A DNA stretch of 64,000 nucleotides from Limisphaerales bacterium (GTDB lineage Bacteria > Verrucomicrobiota > Verrucomicrobiia > Limisphaerales > SXTU01), in the NCBI GenBank assembly GCA_009773355.1, contig WRPG01000014.1:16216-80215 (forward strand), read 5' to 3'. Under the pieces are notes generated by a model. It saw only the letters and a list, made by a program, of their open reading frames with translations, did not search any database and was not told the DNA's origin. A program made the translations under genes and the position numbers. Shown here one piece after another: positions 49,626-58,145 of the stretch (position 1 is its first letter; every line of letters begins with the position of its first letter).

Positions 49626-51131
49626 ATGGCCCGAAACGCCCGTCCCCGTCCGGCTCCCGCCCCGCCGCGTCCGCGCCGCCTGCCCACGCGCAAGGTCACG
49701 GTCGTCATCCCCGTCCTCAATGAGTCGCGCACCATCGGGGAGATTGTGCGCTTTGCCCGCGCGGACCGGCTGGTGGGCGAGGTGCTGGTGATTGACGACG
49801 GCTCGATTGACGGCACGCCGGAACTCGCGGAGCAGGCCGGCGCGCGCGTGGTGACGAGCGCGCTCATGGGCAAGGGCGAGAGCATGGAGGAGGGCTGGCA
49901 GCATGCGCGCCACGACGTGCTGGTGTATCTCGACGGCGACCTCACCGGGCTGCGCAAGGGACTCATCCGCAAACTGGTCGAGCCGCTGCTCAGGAATGAG
50001 GCGGACTTCGTGAAGGCCAAGTTCACGCGCGCCGCCGGGCGCGTGACCATCCTCACCGCCAAGCCGCTGCTCAAAACCTATTTCCCCGAACTCGCGGAGT
50101 TCGCGCAGCCGCTCGGCGGCATCATCGCGGCCCGGCGCGACCTGCTCCAGCGCCTCCGCTTCGAGAACGACTACGGCGTGGACATCGGGCTGCTGATTGA
50201 CGCCACGCGCGAGCGGGCGCGCATCGTCGAGGTGGACATCGGCGAGCTGCGCCACGACAGCCAGTCGCTCGACGCGCTGGGCGAGATGGCCATGCAGGTC
50301 ACGCGCACGATCATCGAGCGCGCCGCCGAGTGGGGCCGGCTGCGGCTGTCGTTCATCCAGCAATCGCGCGAGCGCGACCGGGTGCGGCGCGTGCGTCAGG
50401 AGGTGGCGCTCAAACGGTTGGAAAACGTCGAGCGGCTCGCGCTGATTGACATGGATGGCACGCTGCTCAACGGTCGCTTCGTCATCGAACTGGCCCGTGC
50501 CACCGGGCGCGAGGAGGCGCTCCAGCCGCTGCTCGATAATGAACTGCTTTCCCCCGTCCAGCGCACGCGGCGCATAGCGGCGCTCTTCGCGGGCGTGCCC
50601 AGACAGGTGTTCCGGCGCGTCGCGCGCGACATTCCGCTCATGCCCGGCGCGGTCGAGACCGTCGTGGGCCTGCGCAAGGCCGGCTACCGCGTTGTCATCG
50701 TCACCGACAGCTACCACAGCGCCGCCGAAACGGTGCGGCGGCGTGTCTTTGCCGACTTCGCCATCGCGCACCTCATGCGGTTCCGCCACGAGAAGGCCAC
50801 GGGGCGCGTCACCTTCGCGCCCGCGATGCGGGAGCCGGTGAAGTGCCGCAAGCACCGCCTCTGCAAGCTCAACGTGCTGCACCACCTCTGCGCCGAGCTG
50901 AACGTCCCGCCCGACCGCGTGCTGGCCGTGGGCGACAGTGAGAACGACATCTGCGTGCTGCGCGGCGCGGGCAACTCGGTGGCCTTCCAGCCCAAGCGCC
51001 CCTCCGTGCGCGACGCCGCGAAGCACACGTTGGAGGAGGACCTGCGCGGCATCCTCAAGCTGCTGGGCGAGCCGGTGCCGGCGCTGTCGGAAATCCGCGA
51101 AATGAACCTCGATCCTGAAAACGCCTCCTGA
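49626..51131 (+). CDS. GT81-like glucosyl-3-phosphoglycerate synthase fused to HAD phosphatase
   Basis: The 501-residue protein joins two enzymes. Residues about 20-240 are a GT-A glycosyltransferase: VTVVIPVLNESRTIGEIVRF, VIDDGSIDGT, LVYLDGDLTG, AGRVTILTAKPLLKTYFPEL, and FENDYGVDIGLLIDATRERA. The last two match the GpgS (GT81) signature. Residues about 270-480 are a phosphoserine-phosphatase-type HAD: LALIDMDGTLLNGRF, VVIVTDSYHSAAETV, and AVGDSENDICVLRGAGNSVA. If both work, the fusion would make glucosylglycerate in two steps. It starts a rightward unit with the next two genes. Substrates are inferred from the families. Confidence 0.8.
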   Translation: MARNARPRPAPAPPRPRRLPTRKVTVVIPVLNESRTIGEIVRFARADRLVGEVLVIDDGSIDGTPELAEQAGARVVTSALMGKGESMEEGWQHARHDVLVYLDGDLTGLRKGLIRKLVEPLLRNEADFVKAKFTRAAGRVTILTAKPLLKTYFPELAEFAQPLGGIIAARRDLLQRLRFENDYGVDIGLLIDATRERARIVEVDIGELRHDSQSLDALGEMAMQVTRTIIERAAEWGRLRLSFIQQSRERDRVRRVRQEVALKRLENVERLALIDMDGTLLNGRFVIELARATGREEALQPLLDNELLSPVQRTRRIAALFAGVPRQVFRRVARDIPLMPGAVETVVGLRKAGYRVVIVTDSYHSAAETVRRRVFADFAIAHLMRFRHEKATGRVTFAPAMREPVKCRKHRLCKLNVLHHLCAELNVPPDRVLAVGDSENDICVLRGAGNSVAFQPKRPSVRDAAKHTLEEDLRGILKLLGEPVPALSEIREMNLDPENAS

Positions 51132-51137
51132 ACCCGC

Positions 51138-52484
51138 ATGAGTGATTTGCTTCTCAATCCCCAGTCCCCCCTGCCCCGCATCGCCATGCTTTCCACGCAC
51201 GGCTATGTCGCGGCCAATCCCCCGCTCGGCGCGGCGGACACCGGCGGGCAGGTGGTGTATGTGCTTGAGCTGTCCAAGAAGCTCGCGCAGCTCGGCTACG
51301 AGGTGGACATCTGGACGCGCCGGTTCGAGGACCAGCCGGAGATTGACGTGGTCAACGAGCGCGTGCGGGTGATCGGCGTGCCCTGCGGCGGCCGCGAGTT
51401 CATCTCCAAGGAATACCTTTACCTCAAGCTGCCGGAGTGGTCGCGCAATGCGCTGCGCCTCATCAAGAAGCACGGGCTGAAGTATGCCTTCCTCAACAGC
51501 CACTACTGGGACGCGGGCGTGGCCGGTCTGCGTCTGGCCGAGGTGCTGCGCGTGGCCCACCTGCACACGCCGCACTCGCTGGGCATCTGGAAGAAACGCC
51601 AGATGGAGCAGGACCATCCGGATGACGCGGCCAACTTTGAGAAGCGCTACAATTTCAGCGAGCGCATCCACCACGAGCGCCTGCTCTATGCGGCGGCGGA
51701 CCTCGTCATCGCCACGACGCCGCAGCAGACCGAGCTGCTCGTTCAGGACTACGGCCTGACGGAGGAACAGTGCCGGATGATTCCGCCCGGCTATGACGAC
51801 CACCGGTTCTATCCGGTGAGCGAGGCGACGCGGCAGGGCATCCGGCAGCGGCTGGGCTTCACCGGCAAGGTGGTTCTCGCCCTCGGCCGGCTCGCGCGCA
51901 ACAAGGGTTATGACCTGCTCATTCAAGGGTTTGAGGTGCTCGCCAAGCGCGAGCCGGAGGCGGTGCTGCACCTCGCCGTCGGCGGGGAGAACGCGAATGA
52001 GCACGAGCAAAAGCTGCTGGCCGAGCTGAAGGAGCTGGCCGCCGCGCTCAACCTCGCCGGGCGCGTCCGCTTCAGCAGCTTCATCCCCGACGCCGACCTC
52101 GCGGACCACTATCGGGCGGCGGACATGTTCGTGCTGTCGAGCCGCTACGAGCCGTTTGGCATGACGGCCATCGAGGCGCTGGCGTGTGGCACCCCCACCA
52201 TCGTCACGATTCACGGTGGGCTGTGGAAGGCGCTCACCTTCGGGCGCAACGCGCTGTTCGCCGACCCGCTGGACAAGGAGGATCTCGGCATCATGATGTT
52301 GAAGCCCTTCCGCCACCCGCGCCTGCGCGCGCGGCTGGCGCGCATGGGGGCCTACAAGGCGCGCAGCCTGTTCACCTGGTCGGGCATCGCGCAGCAGTTG
52401 GTGGCCCTCGTGGAGCACCACACCCAGACCCGCGACGACCTGGCCGACACGGAATGGGATGAGCCGTGGACGGACACAGATTGA
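51138..52484 (+). CDS. GT4 glycosyltransferase, mannosylfructose-phosphate synthase-like
   Basis: The 448-residue protein has the GT-B fold. It opens RIAMLSTHGYVAANPPLGAA and DTGGQVVYVLELSKKLAQLG, as in the mannosylfructose-phosphate synthase (MfpsA) and sucrose-phosphate synthase group. VAHLHTPHSLGIWKKRQMEQ, MIPPGYDDHRFYPVSEATRQ, VLALGRLARNKGYDLLIQGF and FVLSSRYEPFGMTAIEALAC complete the family pattern. It would join a nucleotide-linked hexose to fructose-6-phosphate. I recognise strong likeness to Agrobacterium MfpsA from memory; sucrose-phosphate synthase is the alternative. It starts 6 bases after the GT81-HAD gene. Confidence 0.82.
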   Translation: MSDLLLNPQSPLPRIAMLSTHGYVAANPPLGAADTGGQVVYVLELSKKLAQLGYEVDIWTRRFEDQPEIDVVNERVRVIGVPCGGREFISKEYLYLKLPEWSRNALRLIKKHGLKYAFLNSHYWDAGVAGLRLAEVLRVAHLHTPHSLGIWKKRQMEQDHPDDAANFEKRYNFSERIHHERLLYAAADLVIATTPQQTELLVQDYGLTEEQCRMIPPGYDDHRFYPVSEATRQGIRQRLGFTGKVVLALGRLARNKGYDLLIQGFEVLAKREPEAVLHLAVGGENANEHEQKLLAELKELAAALNLAGRVRFSSFIPDADLADHYRAADMFVLSSRYEPFGMTAIEALACGTPTIVTIHGGLWKALTFGRNALFADPLDKEDLGIMMLKPFRHPRLRARLARMGAYKARSLFTWSGIAQQLVALVEHHTQTRDDLADTEWDEPWTDTD

Positions 52485-52503
52485 GCGGACATACTCGCGC
52501 CCG

Positions 52504-54588
52504 ATGAGCCAAGTCGCGTTCTTCTGCTCCGACCTCGACGGCACGCTGCTGGGCAACCCGGAGGCCACGCGGCGGTTCAAGGCGGCCTGGGAGGCCCTGC
52601 CCAAAGCGGCGCGCCCGCTGCTGGCCTACGCCTCGGGCCGGCTGGTGCAGGACATGATTGACCAGCTCGCCACGGGCAGCCTGCCGTGGCCGGACTATCT
52701 CATCGGCGGCGTGGGCACGCAGATTTACGACGGCCGCCGCAAGCGCCCGCTCAACGAGTTCAACCAGCAGTTCCGCGACGACTGGGATCTGGCCAGGGTG
52801 GAGGCCATTGTCGGCGCGTTTCCCGGCGTCACGCGCCAGCCGCCGCAGTTCCTGCACCCTTACAAGTCGAGCTGGTATCTGCACCGCGCCACGCCCGAGA
52901 CCATCGCGGTGCTGGGGCAGCAGCTCGCGCAGGCCGGCCTCCAGACGAGCGTGGTCTATTCCAGCGGGCGCGACCTCGACGTGCTGCCCGCGAACACGAC
53001 CAAGGGCGGGGCGCTCAAATGGCTGTGTCACCGGCTCGGCCTGCCCTTGGAGCAGGTGCTCGTGGCGGGCGACACCGCCAATGACGCCAGCATGTTCCTC
53101 CTGCCCGGCGTGCAGGGCATCGTGGTGGAGAACGCCCAGCCCGAACTCATCGAGGCGGTGGTCAAGGTGCCCACGTTCAACGCCACGCGCGTCATGGCCG
53201 AGGGCGTGCTTGAAGGCTTGCAGCACTTCGGCGTCATCCCCGCCGCGCCCCAGCCGGGTGCGGCCGCGCTGGGCCTGGAGCAGATGGATCCCACGCTGCG
53301 GATGCTGTTCAGCGAGGCGGCGCTGGGCACGCTCACCTCGGAGGAGCGCGAACTCATCGCCGCCGGCTACCGCCACGCGCTCATCGCCCTGCGCAAGAAC
53401 CTCACGCCGCTGGGCTTCTCCGCCTGCTCGCTGACGGACAACGAGGTGACCGGCACCGACGTGAACTACCGCAGCGTCTGGGCGCGCGACGGCGCCATCA
53501 CCATCATCGGCACCATCGGGCTGGAGGATCCGGACATCCGCGCCGCGCAGGCGGCCACGCTCCGCACGCTGTTCGATCGGCTCGCGCCCAACGGCCAGAT
53601 GCCCGCCAACGTGCGCCTGGACGACGGCACGCCCGACTACAGCGGCGTGGGCGGCATCTGCTCCATTGACAGCGCGCTGTGGGCCATCGTCGCTTTCCAC
53701 GCCTACGTGCGCAAAACCGGCGACCTGGGCCTGCTCGCCGAATACGCCGGGCCGCTCCAGCGCGCGATGGACTGGCTCGGCGCGCTGGACAGCAACAACG
53801 ACCTGCTGCTCGAAATCCCCGAGGCCGGCGACTGGACGGACTTGTTCGGGCGCAGCTACCACGTCCTCTACGACGAGGTGCTGTGGTATCGCGCCAACGT
53901 CGCCTACGGCCGGCTGCTGGAACTGCAATGCAACTTCGATGCCGCCGCCGAATGCCTGCGCCGCTCGCAGGCCATCCGGGCGAAAATCCTCCACACTTTC
54001 TGGCCCTCCACCCAGCCCGGTGTCGAGCAGCAGCCGTTCAGCTTCGCCCGGCAGCAGTCCTTCGTGGGCGACTCCAGCTACCTGCTCGCCGAGATCACGC
54101 CCTTCAGCTTCAACTGGCGCTGCGACGTGCTGGGCAACGTGCAGGCCTTCATCGCCAACGTGCTCGACGCCGAGCGCGCCCGCACCGCCTTCAAGTTCAT
54201 GTGGGGCGTGGGCGTCAACGAGCCGTATCCCGTCGCAAACCTCTATCCGCCGGTGCAGGCGGGCGACCCGGACTGGAAGTCTTACTACACCGTGAACCTG
54301 CTCAACCTGCCCGGCCATTACCACAACGGCGGCATCTGGCCCTTCATCGGCGGCATGTGGGTGCGCTTCATCCACCGCCTCGGCCTCTACGAGGTCGCCT
54401 GCCGCGAGCTGCTCAAGCTGGCGCAGTTGAACCGGCTGGGCAAAAACCAGGAGTGGGAGTTCAACGAATGGGTCCACAGCCGCACGGGCCGGCCGATGGG
54501 CAAGTGCTTCCAGGCCTGGTCCGCCTCGTCCTACATCCACGCGTGCCAGGAATTGCAGATCAACCCGGAAGCCCTGCCCAAGGAGTGA
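52504..54588 (+). CDS. Sucrose/mannosylfructose-phosphate phosphatase fused to glycoside hydrolase
   Basis: The 694-residue protein has two parts. Residues 1-245 are a HAD phosphatase of the sucrose-phosphatase type: CSDLDGTLLGNPEATR, YLIGGVGTQIYDGRRKR, PANTTKGGALKWLCHRL and VAGDTANDASMFLLPGV. Residues about 265-690 are an (alpha/alpha)6-toroid glycoside hydrolase related to GH63/GH100/amylo-glucosidases: VNYRSVWARDGAITIIGTIG, GVGGICSIDSALWAIVAFHA, EAGDWTDLFGRSYHVLYDEV, and GHYHNGGIWPFIGGMWVRFI. The first part would finish the product of the preceding GT4; the second may degrade the same or another solute. It starts 19 bases after that gene. Having making and breaking functions in one chain is unusual. 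Confidence 0.78.
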   Translation: MSQVAFFCSDLDGTLLGNPEATRRFKAAWEALPKAARPLLAYASGRLVQDMIDQLATGSLPWPDYLIGGVGTQIYDGRRKRPLNEFNQQFRDDWDLARVEAIVGAFPGVTRQPPQFLHPYKSSWYLHRATPETIAVLGQQLAQAGLQTSVVYSSGRDLDVLPANTTKGGALKWLCHRLGLPLEQVLVAGDTANDASMFLLPGVQGIVVENAQPELIEAVVKVPTFNATRVMAEGVLEGLQHFGVIPAAPQPGAAALGLEQMDPTLRMLFSEAALGTLTSEERELIAAGYRHALIALRKNLTPLGFSACSLTDNEVTGTDVNYRSVWARDGAITIIGTIGLEDPDIRAAQAATLRTLFDRLAPNGQMPANVRLDDGTPDYSGVGGICSIDSALWAIVAFHAYVRKTGDLGLLAEYAGPLQRAMDWLGALDSNNDLLLEIPEAGDWTDLFGRSYHVLYDEVLWYRANVAYGRLLELQCNFDAAAECLRRSQAIRAKILHTFWPSTQPGVEQQPFSFARQQSFVGDSSYLLAEITPFSFNWRCDVLGNVQAFIANVLDAERARTAFKFMWGVGVNEPYPVANLYPPVQAGDPDWKSYYTVNLLNLPGHYHNGGIWPFIGGMWVRFIHRLGLYEVACRELLKLAQLNRLGKNQEWEFNEWVHSRTGRPMGKCFQAWSASSYIHACQELQINPEALPKE

Positions 54589-54653
54589 CGCGTGAACGAT
54601 GGCTTGAGTTGCGGCCTGCCCGAACCAAGGCAAACACCAACTTCCCCGCGAGC

Positions 54654-55781
54654 ATGAACACCGTCGAGGCCGTCATTTTTCTGATCCTGCTGTTCATGGC
54701 GGTGCCGGACGTGTGCCGGCACTTCGGGCGGCCCGCGCTGATTTACTCGGCGTTCACCCTGTTCGGCGTGCTGCTCTCCCCGCTGGTGGATGCCGAGGTG
54801 AAACAGATGCTCGGCGAGGCCGGCAAGGTGGGCTTTCTGCTGCTGCTCTTCGAGGTGGGGCTGGAAATCGAGCTGTCGAAATTCCGGTCGCTGCTGCCGG
54901 CGCTGCGCTACACGGCGGGCTGGGTGCTTGCGCAATACCCGCTGCTGCTGCTCGTCACCACCGCCATCGGGTTGGACCTGCTGGAAAGCCTGCTGGCCTG
55001 CGCCGCGCTCACGGCGTGCTCGGTGGGCATGGCGCATTCCGCGTGGAAGCACCACCCGCACCTCACCCTCGAGGGGCGGGAATTGTTCCTGCAAGTCATG
55101 GTGCTGCTGGAGGTGCTGGCCATTCTCGTCCTGTCCGTGGAGTCCGCCGCCATGAAGCAGGGGATGACCTGGCTGATCGGGCTGCAACTGCTCGGGATCG
55201 CCGCCGTGATCTACGGCGTGAGCCGGCTGGCGGTGCCGCTGCAACGGCTGTTTCAAACCATCCTGACGCAGGCCACGCACTGGCGCATCCATCTGGTCGT
55301 GCTGCTCGTGCTCGCGGTCTGCGCTGTGGGCGAGCGGCTGGGTTTGTCCGCGCCGAAGACGGCGTTCTTCCTCGGCCTGTTCCTGGCGCGCATCGAGCAT
55401 GACGGCCAGCATCTGGAGCACTATGTCGCCCCGATCAGCCAGCGCATGCTGATTCCGGTCTTCTTCTTCGCGCTGGGCCTGGCCGTGCCCTGGGGCGTGG
55501 TGTTCAGTTGGACCGGCCTGCTGGCGCTGGGCACGGCGGGGCTGCTCATGGGGTGGCGCCGGTTGCAGTTCCGCCGCTGGCCGCTGGCCGGACAGGCGGC
55601 GGACACGTTCTTCCTGCTGTGTCCGAACTTCACCATCGTCTCGCTGGCCGCGCAGACGATGATGCAGCACGGCGACAAGTCGGACACGCCGGCCTGGCTG
55701 CTGTTGACCGGGTTGTTGGTGACGGTCGGTTCGCTCTTCGCGCTGCCGCGCGTGGCCCAAACCCCGGCCCAGTCGCCCTGA
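54654..55781 (+). CDS. Cation:proton antiporter, Kef/CPA2-like
   Basis: The 375-residue membrane protein has about 11-12 spans. MNTVEAVIFLILLFMAVPDV begins the first. FLLLLFEVGLEIELSKFRSL matches the CPA2 LLFxxGLE region, and FFFALGLAVPWGVVFSWTGL the later xFFxxxG region. No C-terminal TrkA-N nucleotide-binding domain is present, so it is a short member. It follows the solute-synthesis genes on the same strand, which suggests a role in salt or pH stress. K+ or Na+ exchange cannot be told apart. Confidence 0.82.
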   Translation: MNTVEAVIFLILLFMAVPDVCRHFGRPALIYSAFTLFGVLLSPLVDAEVKQMLGEAGKVGFLLLLFEVGLEIELSKFRSLLPALRYTAGWVLAQYPLLLLVTTAIGLDLLESLLACAALTACSVGMAHSAWKHHPHLTLEGRELFLQVMVLLEVLAILVLSVESAAMKQGMTWLIGLQLLGIAAVIYGVSRLAVPLQRLFQTILTQATHWRIHLVVLLVLAVCAVGERLGLSAPKTAFFLGLFLARIEHDGQHLEHYVAPISQRMLIPVFFFALGLAVPWGVVFSWTGLLALGTAGLLMGWRRLQFRRWPLAGQAADTFFLLCPNFTIVSLAAQTMMQHGDKSDTPAWLLLTGLLVTVGSLFALPRVAQTPAQSP

Positions 55782-55862
55782 ACTGATCCGTGATCGGCGC
55801 GCTGCGGCCGCCATGGGGCCGCCCCGGCCCCGGGTTTCCGTTGACGCCGCCGGAGCCGGGTC

Positions 55863-57122
55863 TCACCGCAGGAACCAGAAGAACACCACGGCCACGGCCG
55901 TGGGCAGCAGCGCGCCAAGGAACAATCCGAGAGGGCTGATACCTTCTTCCGCGAACACTTTCGCGTCCTGCAATATCCCCACCCCCGCCGGATTCGGGGC
56001 GTTGGCAATGACCGTCAGCCCGCCGCCGGCCACCGCGCCGGCCACGAGCGCATACTTGAGCTCGTCGGAGATGCCTTCCACGAGCGAGCCGAGATAGGTG
56101 AGCGCGGCGTTGTCGGTGAGCGCGGTCAGGCCGGTCGCGCCGAAGAAGAGCGCGCTGCCGTTGAGGCTCTGGATGAGCGGCTTGAGCCAGTAGGCTTGCA
56201 GCGAACCGAGCGTGACCAGCCCCGCGAGGAAGAAGCCGACCAGCAGGCCTTCGCGCAGCTTCAGGTCATCCTGATACTCGCGCGTGGCGGTCACGATGCC
56301 GAGAAAGAGCACGAAGACGCCGAAGAAGACATCCGGGTGATGGGCGAAAGCGACCACCAGCCCGAGAAACACCATGTGCGTCGCGGTCAGCCAGGCCGGC
56401 ACGCGGGCGCTCGTGTCCGCCGCGAAGGTCAGGGCGGCAAGTTCCTTCCGAAACCAGAAGGCCATCAGCGCGGTGGAAGCCGCGCAGCTCGCCGCCGCGC
56501 GCCAGCCGAAGGTGGCGAACATGAAGGGCGTGTCCCAGTTCCACTTGGCGGCCACCATGAGCACGGGCGGCGCGGCAAAATGCGTCAGCGTGCCCCCGAT
56601 GGAGACGTTGACGAAGAGCAGGCCGAGCGTGGCGTAGGCGAGTTTTTCCGAGATGCCGCAGTCGAAGTAACGGCGCTTGAGCACGAGCGCCAGCAGGGTC
56701 ATCGCCGCCGGCTCGGTGACGAAGGAACCCAGCAGCGGGCCGAGCACCAGCGCGGCCACGTAGAAGGCGGTGCCCGCCGGCAACGGCAGGAGGCGCGCGA
56801 CGAAGCGGATGAGTGTCTCGGCCAGCCGCACCACGGGCCGCGTGGCCGCCACGACCATCACGACGAGCACAAATTTCGGCTCGGTGAAGTTCAGCCCCTC
56901 GATGTAGGCGACGGCCTCCGCGACCGAGCTTTTCAACACGGCGATGCCCAAGAACAACGCCGCCGCCCAGAGGCCAAAGACAACTTCGGTCTCGGCAAGG
57001 AAGTGCAGGAGATTCTCCCGCACCGAGCCGGGCGGATACTGGTGTGCCCAGTGCGCGAAGCGTTTCACGGTGAAGGTGTGCAGCACGGCAAGCGCGAAGA
57101 AGACGGTGGCCAAGGTTTCCAT
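55863..57122 (-). CDS. Putative Na+/H+ antiporter (PF07399 type)
   Basis: The 419-residue membrane protein starts METLATVFFALAVLHTFTVK and has about 12 spans. The core has FVLVVMVVAATRPVVRLAET, LVLGPLLGSFVTEPAAMTLL, LLFVNVSIGGTLTHFAAPPV and, near the end, GGGLTVIANAPNPAGVGILQ. The last two are the paired GGTLTHFAAPP / TVIANAPNPAG motifs of the putative Na+/H+ antiporter family. I chose the ATG at 57122 because the frame upstream lacks membrane features. It is opposite in strand to the flanking antiporters. Confidence 0.82.
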   Translation of the reverse strand: METLATVFFALAVLHTFTVKRFAHWAHQYPPGSVRENLLHFLAETEVVFGLWAAALFLGIAVLKSSVAEAVAYIEGLNFTEPKFVLVVMVVAATRPVVRLAETLIRFVARLLPLPAGTAFYVAALVLGPLLGSFVTEPAAMTLLALVLKRRYFDCGISEKLAYATLGLLFVNVSIGGTLTHFAAPPVLMVAAKWNWDTPFMFATFGWRAAASCAASTALMAFWFRKELAALTFAADTSARVPAWLTATHMVFLGLVVAFAHHPDVFFGVFVLFLGIVTATREYQDDLKLREGLLVGFFLAGLVTLGSLQAYWLKPLIQSLNGSALFFGATGLTALTDNAALTYLGSLVEGISDELKYALVAGAVAGGGLTVIANAPNPAGVGILQDAKVFAEEGISPLGLFLGALLPTAVAVVFFWFLR

Positions 57123-57393
57123 CGGCGCAGGTTTGTAAGGCAACGCATCGGGCACGTCGAGAGGTTCAGAAGAATGGGTTTCGGACAAAAGTGGCCACGA
57201 GGCGAAGTGTTGCTTGTCAGGAACCGGGCGTTCACTCCACACTGCGGGCAAGGGTTTGGGGCCGCTAGGCTCCAGAGGTTGTCAGTTGGTCGGGCCGCCA
57301 ACTGGACAACTGGATTGCGCACCAACGACACCAGCGTCCGCCAGCTCTCACCGGTCTCTGTCCGCCCGCGCGTCCGCATCCCACCCGCCCGCC

Positions 57394-57774
57394 GTGCTCA
57401 ACTACAAGCTCTGCCTCGCTCTCACGCTTTACCCGCCCCTCGCCGCCGCCCTGGGCTGGCTGGCGCATTCTTGGGCAGCGTGGATGACGCAGAAGGCTTT
57501 TTACGCCGGGCTGGCCGGTGGCGGCCTCTGTCTGGTTTGGGCCGTGCTTGCGTGGCTCGGCCACCGCATCCGCGCCGGAGCTGTCCTCACCTTGATGGTG
57601 ATGGGGTTCCTCTTTTTGGCGGACACGGTGCAGATGTGGCAGGAGCGCGGCCTCGGCAAGCTGTCGCTGCTGCTGACCGGCCTGACGGTGCTCACCGTGC
57701 TGCTGCTCACCGCGCTGGTGCATGACTTTGGGGGACCGCACCCGGATGAAAAGTCTCCCGGCGGAGAGCGATGA
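57394..57774 (+). CDS. Small four-span membrane protein
   Basis: The 126-residue product, read from GTG 57394 as MLNYKLCLALTLYPPLAAAL, has about four hydrophobic spans (others: YAGLAGGGLCLVWAVLAWLG, AGAVLTLMVMGFLFLADTV, LLTGLTVLTVLLLTALVHD). No family is recognised. It overlaps the next gene by four bases (ATGA). The next product has a similar size and topology, so the two may be diverged duplicates or partners. Confidence 0.6.
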   Translation: MLNYKLCLALTLYPPLAAALGWLAHSWAAWMTQKAFYAGLAGGGLCLVWAVLAWLGHRIRAGAVLTLMVMGFLFLADTVQMWQERGLGKLSLLLTGLTVLTVLLLTALVHDFGGPHPDEKSPGGER

Positions 57775-58142
57775 AACCCACCTCCCCCGACGCCGGTTTT
57801 GAGTTGGTTGCCTACGGCCTGCTGCTCGGCGTGACGGGCTGGCTGCTGCATCGCGCGGACCCGACCCTGGACTGGCGGCTGCTGGCCGTGGCGCTGACCG
57901 GGGGCGGGCTTTGCATCGCCACCGGCCTGCTGACTTTTTGGCGGGCGGTTAATTTGCGCTGGTGCCTGGGCCTGCTGCTGGTGCTGGTCGTGGCGCTGGG
58001 CTGGCAGGCGTGGCAGGCGTGGCACGAGTATCAGGCGCGCGAGGGCAGTGCCCGGCCCGTGCCGGTGATGACTTCCGTGCTGTGCCTGCTGACGGTGATG
58101 TTGGGCGGGCTGCTTTGGCGGGGAGCGCAGCGACACGACTGA
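57771..58142 (+). CDS. Small four-span membrane protein, second of a pair
   Basis: The 123-residue product MKPTSPDAGFELVAYGLLLG... has about four spans, including LLAVALTGGGLCIATGLLTF and CLGLLLVLVVALGWQAWQAW. Shared features with the previous protein are the size, the AGGGLC / TGGGLC motif after the first span and a Trp-rich third segment. It ends 3 bases before the Ca2+/Na+ exchanger start. No function is known; the setting suggests an accessory role to ion transport. Confidence 0.62.
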   Translation: MKPTSPDAGFELVAYGLLLGVTGWLLHRADPTLDWRLLAVALTGGGLCIATGLLTFWRAVNLRWCLGLLLVLVVALGWQAWQAWHEYQAREGSARPVPVMTSVLCLLTVMLGGLLWRGAQRHD

Positions 58143-58145
58143 GCC

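Noticed and set aside
49620..52604. A 994-codon open frame antisense to the GT81-HAD and GT4 genes
   Set aside because: It has no recognisable domains and mirrors strongly family-like genes on the other strand. It reflects the high GC of the third codon positions. The same applies to long frames at 1167-2555, 4048-5745, 27698-30388, 37708-39648 and 52372-54633.
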